From NCBI GenBank assembly GCA_016699855.1, contig CP064988.1, positions 4,802,501 to 4,866,500 of the forward strand: a stretch of 64,000 nt of DNA, given 5' to 3'. Both the position numbers and the translations under genes were made by a program. The notes under the pieces are model-generated. The model was not told the origin of the DNA. It saw only the letters and a list, made by a program, of their open reading frames with translations, and did not search any database. How positions within the stretch are numbered: position 1 is the stretch's first letter; each line of letters starts with the position of its first letter. This document shows positions 18,368-26,387 of the stretch, in pieces. Source of the stretch: Rhodospirillales bacterium. Lineage in GTDB: Bacteria > Pseudomonadota > Alphaproteobacteria > Reyranellales > Reyranellaceae.

Positions 18368-19495
18368 ATGTACGCGTCGATCGGGATGTCCGCAGGCTGG
18401 CGCCGCACCGCGCGCGCGCTGGCGCTCTGCCTCGCCGCGTCCGCGCCGCAGGCCTTCGCGCAATCGCCGCCGACCGCGCCGACGCCGCAGACCGCCGCCG
18501 CACCGAGATCGGCGCACGCCGACGTGCCGGGCCGCGTCAAGATCACCATGCAGGCGGCGTTCAATCCCGGCGTGTCGGTGCTCGGCGAGTCGGCCAAGCA
18601 GTTCGCCCGCTCGCTGCGCGCGATGTCGGGCGGCGCCGTCGTCGTCAGGATTCTGGAGGCCGGCGCGCGCGCGCCGACCGTCGACCTGCTCGACGCGGTG
18701 GTCCGCGGCGACGTCGAGGCGGCGTTCACGACGCCGTTCTACGCCGCGTCGAAGGCGCCGGCGCTCCTGCTGTTCGCGGCCGTGCCGTTCGGTCCGACCG
18801 AGCACGAGTACGTCTCGTGGATGATCGACGGCGACGGCGGCAAGCTCCACCGCGGCATCTACGAACGGCTCGGGGTCCACGCGTTGATGTGCGGCGTCGC
18901 CGGACCGGAGGCGGGCGGCTGGTTCCGCAACGAGGTGACGACGGTCGCCGACCTCAAGGGCCAGCGCGTGCGCTACGTCGGCCTCGGCGGCGACGTCATG
19001 GCGCGCTTCGGCGCCGAGATCGTCACGGTGCCGGCCGGCGAGCTGTTCCACAAGCTGCAGGAGGGAAGGCTCGACGCCGCCGAGTTCTCGATGCCGTCGG
19101 TCGACCGCGCGATCGGCTTCGAGAAGCTCTCGATGATCTACTACTTCCCCGGCTGGCACCAACCGGCGACGGTGCTCGATTTCTACATGCGCAAGGACGC
19201 CTGGGACGCGCTGGGCCCGGACCGGCAGGCGCAGATCGAGATCGCCTGCCGCGCCAACATCGCGTGGACGCTGTCGCGCGGCCCCGCCGAGCAGGCCCGC
19301 GCGCTCGACTTCTTCCGCAAGCAGGGCGTGTCGATCCGGCGCTGGCCGGCCTCGGTGCTCGACGCCTTCCGCGAGACGTCGTCGGACGTGCTGCGCGAGC
19401 GCGCCGACAAGGATCCCGAATTCAAGCTCGTGCTCGACAACCTGCGCCAGTTCCTCGACGGACCGCGCGCCTGGTCGCGCCTGTCGCGGCCCTGA
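18368..19495 (+). CDS. TRAP-type (DctP family) solute-binding protein
   Basis: A periplasmic binding protein of tripartite TRAP transporters, which usually bind organic acids. The 375-residue protein has a Sec signal ending FAQS near residue 33 and a DctP-like fold. Recognisable parts are GRVKITMQAAF, the central WFRNEVTTVADLKGQRVRYVGLGGDVM, and a C-terminal helical part. The Arg after LKGQ and the VPAGELFHKLQEGRLDAAEF motif are typical. Two adjacent ATGs (18365, 18368) follow AGAGGA; the second has better spacing. No DctQ or DctM membrane subunit is near, so it is an orphan or partners with a distant locus. Ligand unknown. Confidence 0.85.
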   Translation: MYASIGMSAGWRRTARALALCLAASAPQAFAQSPPTAPTPQTAAAPRSAHADVPGRVKITMQAAFNPGVSVLGESAKQFARSLRAMSGGAVVVRILEAGARAPTVDLLDAVVRGDVEAAFTTPFYAASKAPALLLFAAVPFGPTEHEYVSWMIDGDGGKLHRGIYERLGVHALMCGVAGPEAGGWFRNEVTTVADLKGQRVRYVGLGGDVMARFGAEIVTVPAGELFHKLQEGRLDAAEFSMPSVDRAIGFEKLSMIYYFPGWHQPATVLDFYMRKDAWDALGPDRQAQIEIACRANIAWTLSRGPAEQARALDFFRKQGVSIRRWPASVLDAFRETSSDVLRERADKDPEFKLVLDNLRQFLDGPRAWSRLSRP

Positions 19496-19511
19496 GGCCG
19501 CGGCGCGGCGC

Positions 19512-20318
19512 TCAGCCGCCGCCGTCGCCGCCGCCGGAGCCCTGGCCGCCGTCGCCGCTGCCGGGATGGCCGGGCGGGCCGCCGCCGCCCAGAGTGCGGA
19601 CGTTGCGGCGGATGTCCTGGATGCGGCGGCGGTCGTCGGTGAAGTCGGGCGTTCCGTCGCGGCGCAGGAGGATGTTGCGGATCGGCGCCAGCAGCCGGCG
19701 CTGCCGCTCGGTCAGGTCGATGGTCTCGCGGATCGAGCCGTCCGGTCCCAGCACCACGACGTCGCCGTTCCTGTCCATGCGCACGGTGCGGCCGCGGGCC
19801 TGGATGTCGAGGCCGCCCTCGATCAGCTGGACGACCACGGTGCCGTCGGCCTCGACGATCAGGTCGAAGATCGTGCCGCGGACTCCGATCGTGCCCGCCG
19901 GCGTGCGCACCTGGTACGACTGGCTCGGCATGTTGCCGCTGACGAACCGGAACACGCCCCTGGCGGCGTTGATCGACGCGGTCGAGCCGCCGCGCGCCGG
20001 ATCGTAGACGAAGCGGTCGAGGGTGACGCGGGAGTCGGGGCCGACGGTCAACGACGTCTCGTCGCGGAACACGATCTGCCCCTTGCTCAGCGCGGCGGTG
20101 GCGATCTCCTCGTTGGCGTGCACGCGGTCGCCGGTTCTCAAGTCGCGGCTCGAGACCGAGCCCGTCACTTTGTTGACCACGGCCGCGGCGGTGCCGATGT
20201 CGGCCGGGCCCTGCGCGCGCGCGTCGACGGACGCAGCCAACACCATGGCCAAGGCCAGCGCCGCCGCCCGCTTCGTCCCCGTGCGGGTCGTTGAGTTGAT
20301 CGACGTCACGTTCACCAC
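19512..20318 (-). CDS. Exported FecR-domain protein, copy 1
   Basis: The 268-residue protein has a Sec signal (AALALAMVLAASVDARAQ, about 18-35) and a FecR-type domain: VNKVTGSVSSRDLRTGDRV, IVFRDETSLTVGPDSRVTL, FVYDPARG and the conserved TPAGTIGVRGTIFDL. The C-terminus is a Gly/Asp-rich tail. Unlike classical FecR anti-sigma regulators there is no membrane anchor or sigma gene nearby. This type is usually periplasmic or secreted and of unclear role. It is a clear paralogue of the next gene upstream on the minus strand (20415-21128) and has its own promoter at 20362-20390. Confidence 0.85.
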   Translation of the reverse strand: MVNVTSINSTTRTGTKRAAALALAMVLAASVDARAQGPADIGTAAAVVNKVTGSVSSRDLRTGDRVHANEEIATAALSKGQIVFRDETSLTVGPDSRVTLDRFVYDPARGGSTASINAARGVFRFVSGNMPSQSYQVRTPAGTIGVRGTIFDLIVEADGTVVVQLIEGGLDIQARGRTVRMDRNGDVVVLGPDGSIRETIDLTERQRRLLAPIRNILLRRDGTPDFTDDRRRIQDIRRNVRTLGGGGPPGHPGSGDGGQGSGGGDGGG

Positions 20319-20347
20319 CGTTTGACGGGCTCGCGGCCGGTCATTTT

Positions 20348-20363
20348 ATGAGTGTATACTCAT
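20348..20363. promoter_or_regulatory. Operator-like palindrome overlapping a promoter
   Basis: ATGAGT and ACTCAT form inverted arms around GTAT. The site overlaps the -10 hexamer and the start-site region of the minus-strand promoter for fecR copy 1, so a bound protein would block initiation. The regulator is not identifiable. Confidence 0.45.
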
Positions 20364-20390
20364 TATATCCTGCGCGGCCGTCGCTTGCAA
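20362..20390 (-). promoter_or_regulatory. Sigma-70 promoter for fecR copy 1
   Basis: On the minus strand TTGCAA (20390-20385), a 17-bp spacer and a perfect TATAAT (20367-20362) lie about 44 bp before the start codon at 20318. It is among the best core promoters in the window, and the AT-rich patch stands out from its surroundings. Confidence 0.7.
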
Positions 20391-20414
20391 TGGACCTCCG
20401 CCGCCGACGTCGAT

Positions 20415-21128
20415 TCAAGGGCTGGTCTGGGGCGGACGTGGAACGATGCGGCGGCGGCGGCGTAGATCCGCCGGGTCGTCCTCGATAGCGCCGCCCAGCG
20501 CCGCCTGGTCGCGGATCGCGTTCAGCCGCCGCTGGTCCTGGAGGCGCAGTCCGTCGAACAGCTTCAGCATCTTGCCGTCCGGGCCGAACAGCCCGCTCGC
20601 GCCACGCCGGTCGAGTCGCGTGGCGCCCGCGCCGCCGGCGCGAGGCCGGAAGTCGACCGCGCCCTCGACGAGGTGCAGCATGGTCGTGCCGTCCTCCTCG
20701 ACGACGAGGTCGAAGATCGTGCCGCGGACGCCGATCGCGCCCGCCGGCGTGCGGATCACGTAGGCCTGGCTCGGGAGGTTGCCGCTGACGAAACGCAGCG
20801 CGCCGCGGGTCATGGACAGGGTGACGGATGGGGCGCCGCGCGCGGGATCGTAGACGAACCGGTCGAGCGTCACGTTGGACGCCTCGCCGACCGTGAGCAC
20901 CGTCTCGTCGCGGAACAGCAGCTGGCTGCGCGACGCCGGGCCCGTCGATATCCGTTCGTCGACATGGACCTTGTCGCCGAGGCGCAGGGTGCGGCCGCCG
21001 ACCGAGCCCTCGACCTTGTTGACGACGGTCGACGCCACGCCGATGTCGTCGACGGCCGAGGCCGGCGCCGCCGTCGCGGCGCATCCGATCGCGAGGAGCA
21101 GGACCGCGCCGCCGCGGTGGAGGGACAC
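20415..21128 (-). CDS. Exported FecR-domain protein, copy 2
   Basis: A 237-residue paralogue of 19512-20318 with a short Sec signal (VLLLAIGCAATAAPASAV) and the same FecR block: STVVNKVEGSVGGRTLRLGD, LLFRDETVLTVG, LDRFVYDPARGAP and RTPAGAIGVRGTIFDLVVEEDG. The tail is Arg/Asp-rich instead of Gly-rich. The start is a GTG at 21128. It begins 10 bp after the stop of the TPR/beta-barrel gene, so the two are probably co-transcribed, and it is followed by the promoter of copy 1. Confidence 0.85.
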   Translation of the reverse strand: MSLHRGGAVLLLAIGCAATAAPASAVDDIGVASTVVNKVEGSVGGRTLRLGDKVHVDERISTGPASRSQLLFRDETVLTVGEASNVTLDRFVYDPARGAPSVTLSMTRGALRFVSGNLPSQAYVIRTPAGAIGVRGTIFDLVVEEDGTTMLHLVEGAVDFRPRAGGAGATRLDRRGASGLFGPDGKMLKLFDGLRLQDQRRLNAIRDQAALGGAIEDDPADLRRRRRIVPRPPQTSP

Positions 21129-21138
21129 GTCGACGCCC

Positions 21139-22350
21139 TCAGAACTCGACGATGACGTTGAGGCCGAAGCGGTGGTTGTCGTAGCTGTACGCGCGGTAGT
21201 TCGAGCGCGATCGGTCGAAATCGTAGCTGACGACCGCCGTGATCGAACGGTCGAGGAACTCCGATCCTGCGATCTTCAAACCGGGAAGGGCGCGCCAGTC
21301 GCTGCGGTGGCCGCGGTCGGTCGGGATCGCGCCGCTCGGGCGGCCGGCGTAGCTGCGCACGTCGAGCGACAGTTCGGGGATCAGATAGATCGTGCGGAAT
21401 CCAAGCGCGCGCTGCGCGATCGGCACCGTGTACGCCAGCGTCGCTCCGGTCTGCGTGAACGTTTCCTCCCCGGTGTTGATACGCGCGTCGTAGAACACGA
21501 CGAACGGCTCGAGGGAGACCGTGTCGCTGCGCGTGAACACGCCGTCCCAGCCCATCTCCATCCGGCCGGCATAGACCCAGGCGTCGCGGGCGTTGTCGCT
21601 CTTGCGGAAGTTCGTGCGTCCGAATCCGACGCGGGCCGTCTTCACCCAGCCGGTCTGGAAGTCGAGGTCGACGGCGACGCCGACGGAGTGGAAAAGCTGA
21701 TGGTACCCCGAGAAGCCAAGGTCGGCGTACAGGCCGGGCCGGACCTTGACGCCCTGGTCGACGACGAAGACCGGTCCGCTGTCCACCGCGCCGTACTGGA
21801 AATCGCGCTTCGACGAACGGACGTGGAAATCCCCGTAGAACTGGGCCTTGCTGCGCCAGCGCTGCGACCCAAAAAAACGTTCGTCGTCGATGCGCAACGT
21901 GCCGACGCCGGCGAAATCGTCGCTGCCGCCAAGCTGGCGCGTGCTGATCGTGGAGGGCGAGAGCTGCTGGTTCGCGGCAGATGCGTTGGTCTCGAACAAA
22001 CCGCCGAACCCGGCGCGCAGACGCGTGAACGGCGGGTCGGCGTTCAGCTTCAGACGTTCGTAGCCGCGCCGCGCGACGTCGTCGCGGGGGTCGTTCAGCA
22101 GCATGCGCTCGTAGGCGGCGAGCGCCTTGCGCGGCTGGCCTGCGTCCTCCGCCGCCTTGGCGTAGCGAAGATTGGCCTCGCGGTCGGCCGGGTTGGCGAG
22201 AACCGACTGGAACGCGCGCTCGAGCTCGGTTTGGAGCGCGGCGGGCGCGGGCGCCGCCGCTGCGGGGACGCGCTGGGCCATGGGCGCCGCGACCGGGAGC
22301 GCCAACGCGGCGAGGCCGAGGAACAGGACGGATCGCACAGAACGCCGCAT
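21139..22350 (-). CDS. TPR plus outer-membrane beta-barrel protein
   Basis: The 403-residue protein has a Sec signal (residues 1-24, ending PMAQ), a TPR-like helical part (about 35-105: LERAFQSVLANPADREANLRY, AGQPRKALAAYERML) and then a long region of alternating strands ending in NVIVEF. A terminal Phe is typical of outer-membrane barrels. The layout resembles surface-lipoprotein assembly modulators (Slam/DUF560) and related TPR-barrel proteins. The ATG at 22350 follows GAAGAG; a longer upstream frame is rejected as Arg-rich shadow. It heads a set with the two FecR proteins; a joint surface or secretion role is an inference. Confidence 0.75.
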   Translation of the reverse strand: MRRSVRSVLFLGLAALALPVAAPMAQRVPAAAAPAPAALQTELERAFQSVLANPADREANLRYAKAAEDAGQPRKALAAYERMLLNDPRDDVARRGYERLKLNADPPFTRLRAGFGGLFETNASAANQQLSPSTISTRQLGGSDDFAGVGTLRIDDERFFGSQRWRSKAQFYGDFHVRSSKRDFQYGAVDSGPVFVVDQGVKVRPGLYADLGFSGYHQLFHSVGVAVDLDFQTGWVKTARVGFGRTNFRKSDNARDAWVYAGRMEMGWDGVFTRSDTVSLEPFVVFYDARINTGEETFTQTGATLAYTVPIAQRALGFRTIYLIPELSLDVRSYAGRPSGAIPTDRGHRSDWRALPGLKIAGSEFLDRSITAVVSYDFDRSRSNYRAYSYDNHRFGLNVIVEF

Positions 22351-22730
22351 CTCTTCACGCTCCTGCCGCCGGCCGGGCCGACACGCCGAGGTGGCGCGTC
22401 CTGCCGCCAGATCTGGCGCCGGCCAGGGACGGGACAATCGGCAAATGCTCGCATGATTCGTGAAGCCATTCAATCCGCGCCCGCCCGCGGCCGGCCCGGG
22501 AAACCGGATGTGAACGCGATATCCGTTGATCTTCGCGCGGTTTGGGAGGACCGTTGAACGGTCGGCGCGAGGCGCCGATCGTCGCTGCGCGGCGTCGGCG
22601 GAGAACGAAACCCCGCCGCGCCCGTCGCGTAGCATCGTGGAGTCCAGCGCGGTCCGGGGTCTCTTCCCGACGCCCGATCGGTCCACGGCGCCAGAAGAGG
22701 CTTCCCGCGCGCGATGCGGAGGAGGAAGCC
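22351..22730. other. Divergent intergenic region
   Basis: 380 bp between the TPR/barrel gene (leftward) and the CBS-domain gene (rightward). It must hold both promoters, but I can name no clear -35/-10 pair, terminator or repeat. Open frames here are shadows. A GGAGGAGG ribosome site for the CBS gene lies at its right end. Confidence 0.4.
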
Positions 22731-23162
22731 ATGTTCGTGTCCGACATCCTCGTGCACAAGGGCGACCGGATCGTCTCGGTCGCGCCGGGCGATTCACTGG
22801 TGTCCGCCATCGCCACCCTGTCCGCCAGGCGCATCGGCGCGGTGCTGGTGCTCGACCGCGGTGGCGCCCCTGTGGGCATCCTCTCTGAACGGGACATCCT
22901 GCACGCCGTGGCGGACGATGGCGCGACGGCGTTGGCGGGGCGGGTCGCCGACGTCATGTCGTCGCCCGTGGTCTGCTGCGACCGGGACGACACCGTCGAG
23001 CGGGCGATGGAACTCATGACCGAGGGTCGGTTCCGGCATCTGCCGGTGCTGGGCGGGGGCGTCCTCGTCGGCCTCATCTCGATCGGCGACGTCGTCAAAT
23101 GGCGTCTGAGCGAGATCCGCCAGGAGGCGGAAGACCTCCGCCAATACATCGCCGCAGCGTGA
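22731..23162 (+). CDS. Twin-CBS-domain protein
   Basis: A 143-residue cytoplasmic protein made of two CBS motifs (a Bateman module), which commonly bind adenosyl ligands such as AMP, ATP or SAM. The first runs from about residue 8 to 65 (GAVLVLDRGGAPVGILSERD), the second from about 72 to 130 (RHLPVLGGGVLVGLISIGDVVK). A short helix follows (IRQEAEDLRQYI). GGAGGAGGAAGCC gives a strong ribosome site. This free-standing form is common in alphaproteobacteria; partner and ligand are not evident. Confidence 0.92.
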   Translation: MFVSDILVHKGDRIVSVAPGDSLVSAIATLSARRIGAVLVLDRGGAPVGILSERDILHAVADDGATALAGRVADVMSSPVVCCDRDDTVERAMELMTEGRFRHLPVLGGGVLVGLISIGDVVKWRLSEIRQEAEDLRQYIAAA

Positions 23163-23469
23163 ATCCTGCGCCAAGGCTTGACGCCCGCGCCCGCGCAATG
23201 CGGGTCGCGGGCGCGACTCTCGGTAGGTGTTAAATCTCTGAAATAATTAAAGATATCAGCGCATTTAGATATTTTCCTATAGTTGAAAATACTCCGTGTT
23301 TTTACATTAAAAAATTATCATTACCTGTTGAAATAACTGACAAACAATTAAACTTACATGTGAATATATTGTTAATTGACTGATATAAAACAATAAGTTA
23401 TTTTTCGTTTTGAAGATTCTAGTTTGTCATCGGGATCTAGCCGGTCCCGGGAAAGCGCCGGATCATCGT
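23163..23469 (+). promoter_or_regulatory. AT-rich promoter island before the SARP regulator
   Basis: From about 23227 to 23415 the sequence turns strongly AT-rich (runs such as AAATAATTAAAGATAT), unlike the roughly 70 % GC around it. A candidate promoter is TTGACT (23376-23381), a 17-bp spacer and TATTTT (23399-23404), giving a start near 23411 and a leader of about 60 bases. ATTGTT and AACAAT arms flank the -35. Such islands often mark horizontally gained or xenogeneically silenced promoters; that link is inferred. Confidence 0.5.
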
Positions 23470-25473
23470 ATGGTGCGTGTTTATCTCCTCGGCGGCTGCC
23501 GTGTGACGCTTTCGAACGGGACCGACGCGACCCCACGGGCCAAGAAGACCCGGGCCGTCCTCGCGTTCCTGTGCCTGACGCCGGATGCCTCCGCGACGCG
23601 TGAGCGGATCGCTGGACTGGTCTGGAGCGACCGTCTGGAGGAGCAGGCGCGCGGCTCGCTGCGACAGTCGATCACCGAGCTCCGCGCCCTCTTCCAGGGC
23701 GAGGACGCGGAGGCGATCCATATCGATCGCGACGTCATGCGCATCGATCTGGAGCGCACATGGATCGACGCCCGCGAGGTCGAGCGCTGCGGCGAGGGCA
23801 GCGCCGAGGACAAGCGGAAGATCGCGGAACTATACCGGGGCGACCTGCTGGCCGACCTGTCGGCCATCGGCGGCGCCTTCCAGGACTGGCTCTACGGCGA
23901 GCGGGCGTGGCGCCGCGAGCAGGCGTTCGGCGCGATGGCCAGCGCGATGCGCGACCTTATGGGCGCCCGCGAGTTCGCCGCGTCCGAATCGGTCGCGCGC
24001 CATATGCTCGCGCTCGAGCCGTCGCACGAGGAGGCGCACCGCGGCCTGATGGAGGCCTACGCCCGGGCGGGGGACAAGGCCGCCGCGCTGCGCCAGTTCC
24101 AGGTCTGCGTCGACGCCTTGAAGCGCACCCTGGACGCGAAGCCGGGTCAGGCGACGATCCAGCTCTACGACCGTATCCGCGGGGACCGGCTGGACGGCGA
24201 TTCGCCGACCGCGACCGAACTGCCGGCCGCGGCGCCGGCGGCGGTCGCGGCGCCCGCGGTCGCGGACCCCATGGTCGAGACGCTGCCGGTGGCCGTGCTT
24301 CCGTTCCGCAACGTCGGGGGCGAGCCCGAGCAGGAGTATCTCGGCGAGGGTTTCGCCGAGGACATCGTCGACGGTCTGTCGCGGTTCAAGTGGCTGTCGG
24401 TGATCCCCACGGGGTCGACGGGCGTGCCTCGTGGACAGGACGTCGATTCGCGCGAGATCGGCAAGCGGCTCGGCGTCCGCTACGCGATCGAGGGCACGGT
24501 GCGTCGCCAGGGCGGCATCGTGCGCATCGGCGTGCGGCTGGTGGACTGCGACGACGGCCGGGCGATCTGGTCGGACCAGCGCACCGTCGAGTTCGCGAAC
24601 CTGTTCGATCTGCAGGACGAGATCGTCCGTGGGGTGGTCGGCCAGCTCAACCCGAAGATTCTCCAGGCCGAGGTCGACCGGGTGCGCCGGCGCCCGCCCG
24701 ACAACGCCAACGCCTACGATTCGGTGCTGCGCGCCGTTCCGCTGATCTACCAGGCGTCGCCGACGGCGTTCCGCACGGCCGGGGAATTTCTCGAGCGGGC
24801 GCTGCGTTTGGATCCGGACTACGCCCACGCCCATGCCTGGATGTCGTTCTGGCATCTGATGGGGGTCGGGCAGGGCTGGGTTCCAGACCGCGACGCAAGC
24901 AGCCGCCTGGCCGAGCAGCACGCGCGCCGCGCCGTGGACCTCGATCCCGACGACCCGATGGGCCTGTCGTTCGCCGGTCACGTCGAAGCGTTCCTGCACC
25001 GCGATTTCGACGTGGCAGAGCATTTCCACGCGCGCTCGCTGGCGGCGAATCCGAATTTCGGCTGGGGCTGGGCGCTCAGCGCACTGGTCTCGGCCTACCG
25101 GGGCCACAGCGACAAGGCGCTGGAGTCGATGGAGCGATACCGGAAGTTGTCGCCCTACGACCCGTTTCGCTTCTTCTGGGAGAACGTGACGGTCATCGCG
25201 CTCACGCTGGCCGGGCGCTACAATGACGCGATCTCGGCGGCGCAGCCGATCCTGCGCGAGCATCCGACCTTCGCTGCCGCCTACCCGCCGGTCATCGCCA
25301 GCTTGGGTCAACTTGGCAAAGCGGATGAAGCTGCGGCTTTGGTCAAGAAACTCCGCGAACTCCAGTCAGGATTTAGTATTTCGTCGTTCGTGGCCACCTA
25401 TCCGTTGGAGCGGGCCGAGGATAAGGCGAAGTATATCGCCGGCTTCCGGGCGGCCGGCGTTCCGGAATCCTGA
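23470..25473 (+). CDS. SARP/BTAD-type regulator with TolB-like and TPR domains
   Basis: A large (667-residue) predicted transcriptional regulator. Residues 1-95 form an OmpR-like winged helix (MVRVYLLGGCRVTL, KKTRAVLAFLCL, LRQSITELRALF). About 95-250 is a bacterial transcriptional activation (BTAD) domain with helical repeats. About 280-410 is a TolB/FlgO-like domain (VAVLPFRNVGGEPEQEYLGEG, RLGVRYAIEGTVRR). The rest is TPR units (FLERALRLDPDYAHAHAWM). No membrane segment or cyclase domain is seen. The ATG at 23470 starts exactly at the domain; a TTG at 23410 would add 20 residues. It lies 242 bp upstream of the repeat-protein gene, which it may control (inference). Confidence 0.85.
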   Translation: MVRVYLLGGCRVTLSNGTDATPRAKKTRAVLAFLCLTPDASATRERIAGLVWSDRLEEQARGSLRQSITELRALFQGEDAEAIHIDRDVMRIDLERTWIDAREVERCGEGSAEDKRKIAELYRGDLLADLSAIGGAFQDWLYGERAWRREQAFGAMASAMRDLMGAREFAASESVARHMLALEPSHEEAHRGLMEAYARAGDKAAALRQFQVCVDALKRTLDAKPGQATIQLYDRIRGDRLDGDSPTATELPAAAPAAVAAPAVADPMVETLPVAVLPFRNVGGEPEQEYLGEGFAEDIVDGLSRFKWLSVIPTGSTGVPRGQDVDSREIGKRLGVRYAIEGTVRRQGGIVRIGVRLVDCDDGRAIWSDQRTVEFANLFDLQDEIVRGVVGQLNPKILQAEVDRVRRRPPDNANAYDSVLRAVPLIYQASPTAFRTAGEFLERALRLDPDYAHAHAWMSFWHLMGVGQGWVPDRDASSRLAEQHARRAVDLDPDDPMGLSFAGHVEAFLHRDFDVAEHFHARSLAANPNFGWGWALSALVSAYRGHSDKALESMERYRKLSPYDPFRFFWENVTVIALTLAGRYNDAISAAQPILREHPTFAAAYPPVIASLGQLGKADEAAALVKKLRELQSGFSISSFVATYPLERAEDKAKYIAGFRAAGVPES

Positions 25474-25715
25474 GGATTTACTCTCGATTCCGCCCTTAGC
25501 GGGTGTCGCGCGCGCCGTTTTGGAGCGGTGCATTTCCTGCGACAATCTCAATTTTCGCAACACGTTAGCGATTAATTAACGGCGCGGGAGGTGCCGTCAA
25601 AGAGAATGTGAAAGAGCCACACATGGGGGTGGCGTCGGTTATTGGGCGGGTCGCCCGACTGTTTGCACCAGTCGGTCGCTCGGTTTCCGGCGAGTACATC
25701 GAGGAGGATGCAGAT

Positions 25716-26240
25716 ATGTCCGGGATGTCCCGCGACTGCGGTCGTGTACGCGTGGGTATGATGGCGCCGGTGTTCGGCGCCACGAAGGTCAAGCTCGGCA
25801 TGATGGCGCCGTCGTTCGGCGCGACCAAGGTCAAGCTCGGCATGATGGCGCCGTCGTTCGGCGCGACCAAGGTCAAGCTTGGCATGATGGCGCCGTCGTT
25901 CGGCGCCACGAAGGTCAAGCTCGGCATGATGGCGCCGTCGTTCGGCGCGACCAAGGTCAAGCTCGGCATGATGGCGCCGTCGTTCGGCGCCACGAAGGTC
26001 AAGCTCGGCATGATGGCGCCGTCGTTCGGCGCGACCAAGGTCAAGCTCGGCATGATGGCGCCGTCGTTCGGCGCCACGAAGGTCAAGCTCGGCATGATGG
26101 CGCCGTCGTTCGGCGCGACCAAGGTCAAGTTCGGCATGATGTCGCCGTCGTTCGGCGCCACGAAGGTCAAGTTCGGCATGATGTCGCCGTCGTTCGGCGC
26201 CACGAAGGTCAAGTTCGGCATGATGGCGCCGGCGTTCTAA
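25716..26240 (+). CDS. Protein of twelve tandem 14-residue GMMAPSFGATKVKL units
   Basis: I do not recognise this protein. From the ATG at 25716, eight bases after a strong GAGGAGG, it has a 13-residue start (MSGMSRDCGRVRV) and then eleven full 14-residue units and a final GMMAPAF, 174 residues in all. Units differ very little: Val for Ser in unit 1, Ser for Ala in units 10-11, Phe for Leu at the end of units 9-11, Ala for Ser in unit 12. There is no signal peptide, no membrane span and a single Cys. Longer starts (GTG 25608, ATG 25623) are open but have weak ribosome sites. The composition (alternating Thr-Lys-Val-Lys-Leu and Pro/Gly turns) suits stacked beta strands, as in a solenoid or amyloid-like fibre; a multi-core peptide precursor is another idea. 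Confidence 0.7.
   Translation: MSGMSRDCGRVRVGMMAPVFGATKVKLGMMAPSFGATKVKLGMMAPSFGATKVKLGMMAPSFGATKVKLGMMAPSFGATKVKLGMMAPSFGATKVKLGMMAPSFGATKVKLGMMAPSFGATKVKLGMMAPSFGATKVKFGMMSPSFGATKVKFGMMSPSFGATKVKFGMMAPAF
25755..26237 (+). repeat. 42-bp tandem coding repeat, 11.5 copies
   Basis: Period is exactly 42 bp. Units begin at 25755 and every 42 bp after it. They come in two synonymous forms, GCG-ACC and GCC-ACG, for the Ala-Thr pair. Units 3 to 10 strictly alternate between the forms, so an 84-bp pair was the unit of expansion. Nearly all other changes are synonymous or conservative in the plus frame. Confidence 0.95.
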
Positions 26241-26262
26241 CCAACGCCGCGTCGAATTCTGG

Positions 26263-26299
26263 AAAGGGCGGCCACCGCGACGTGGTCGCCCTTTTCTTT
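26263..26299 (+). terminator. Rho-independent terminator after the repeat gene
   Basis: AAAGGGCG pairs with CGCCCTTT, extended by CCAC/GTGG around a 6-base loop, and is followed by TTTTCTTT. It starts 22 bp after the repeat-gene stop, so the repeat gene ends its own transcript and the DUF6065-like gene needs a separate promoter or read-through. Confidence 0.85.
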
Positions 26300-26387
26300 G
26301 TCCGGACGCGCGCCGACGCGGTTCCGGAGAGGGCCGCATTGATCTAGATGATCGACGTTGCCGTCGACGACGGGTAAAAAAGCCGTC

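Noticed and set aside
25565..26221. Antisense ORF with its own 14-residue repeat (VAPNDGAIMPSLTF)
   Set aside because: It is open because 42 is a multiple of three. The alternating DNA forms are silent in the plus frame but change Phe/Leu here, and it lacks a ribosome site.
25755..26237. CRISPR-like or noncoding repeat array
   Set aside because: Units are contiguous without spacers and encode a continuous peptide with silent variation.
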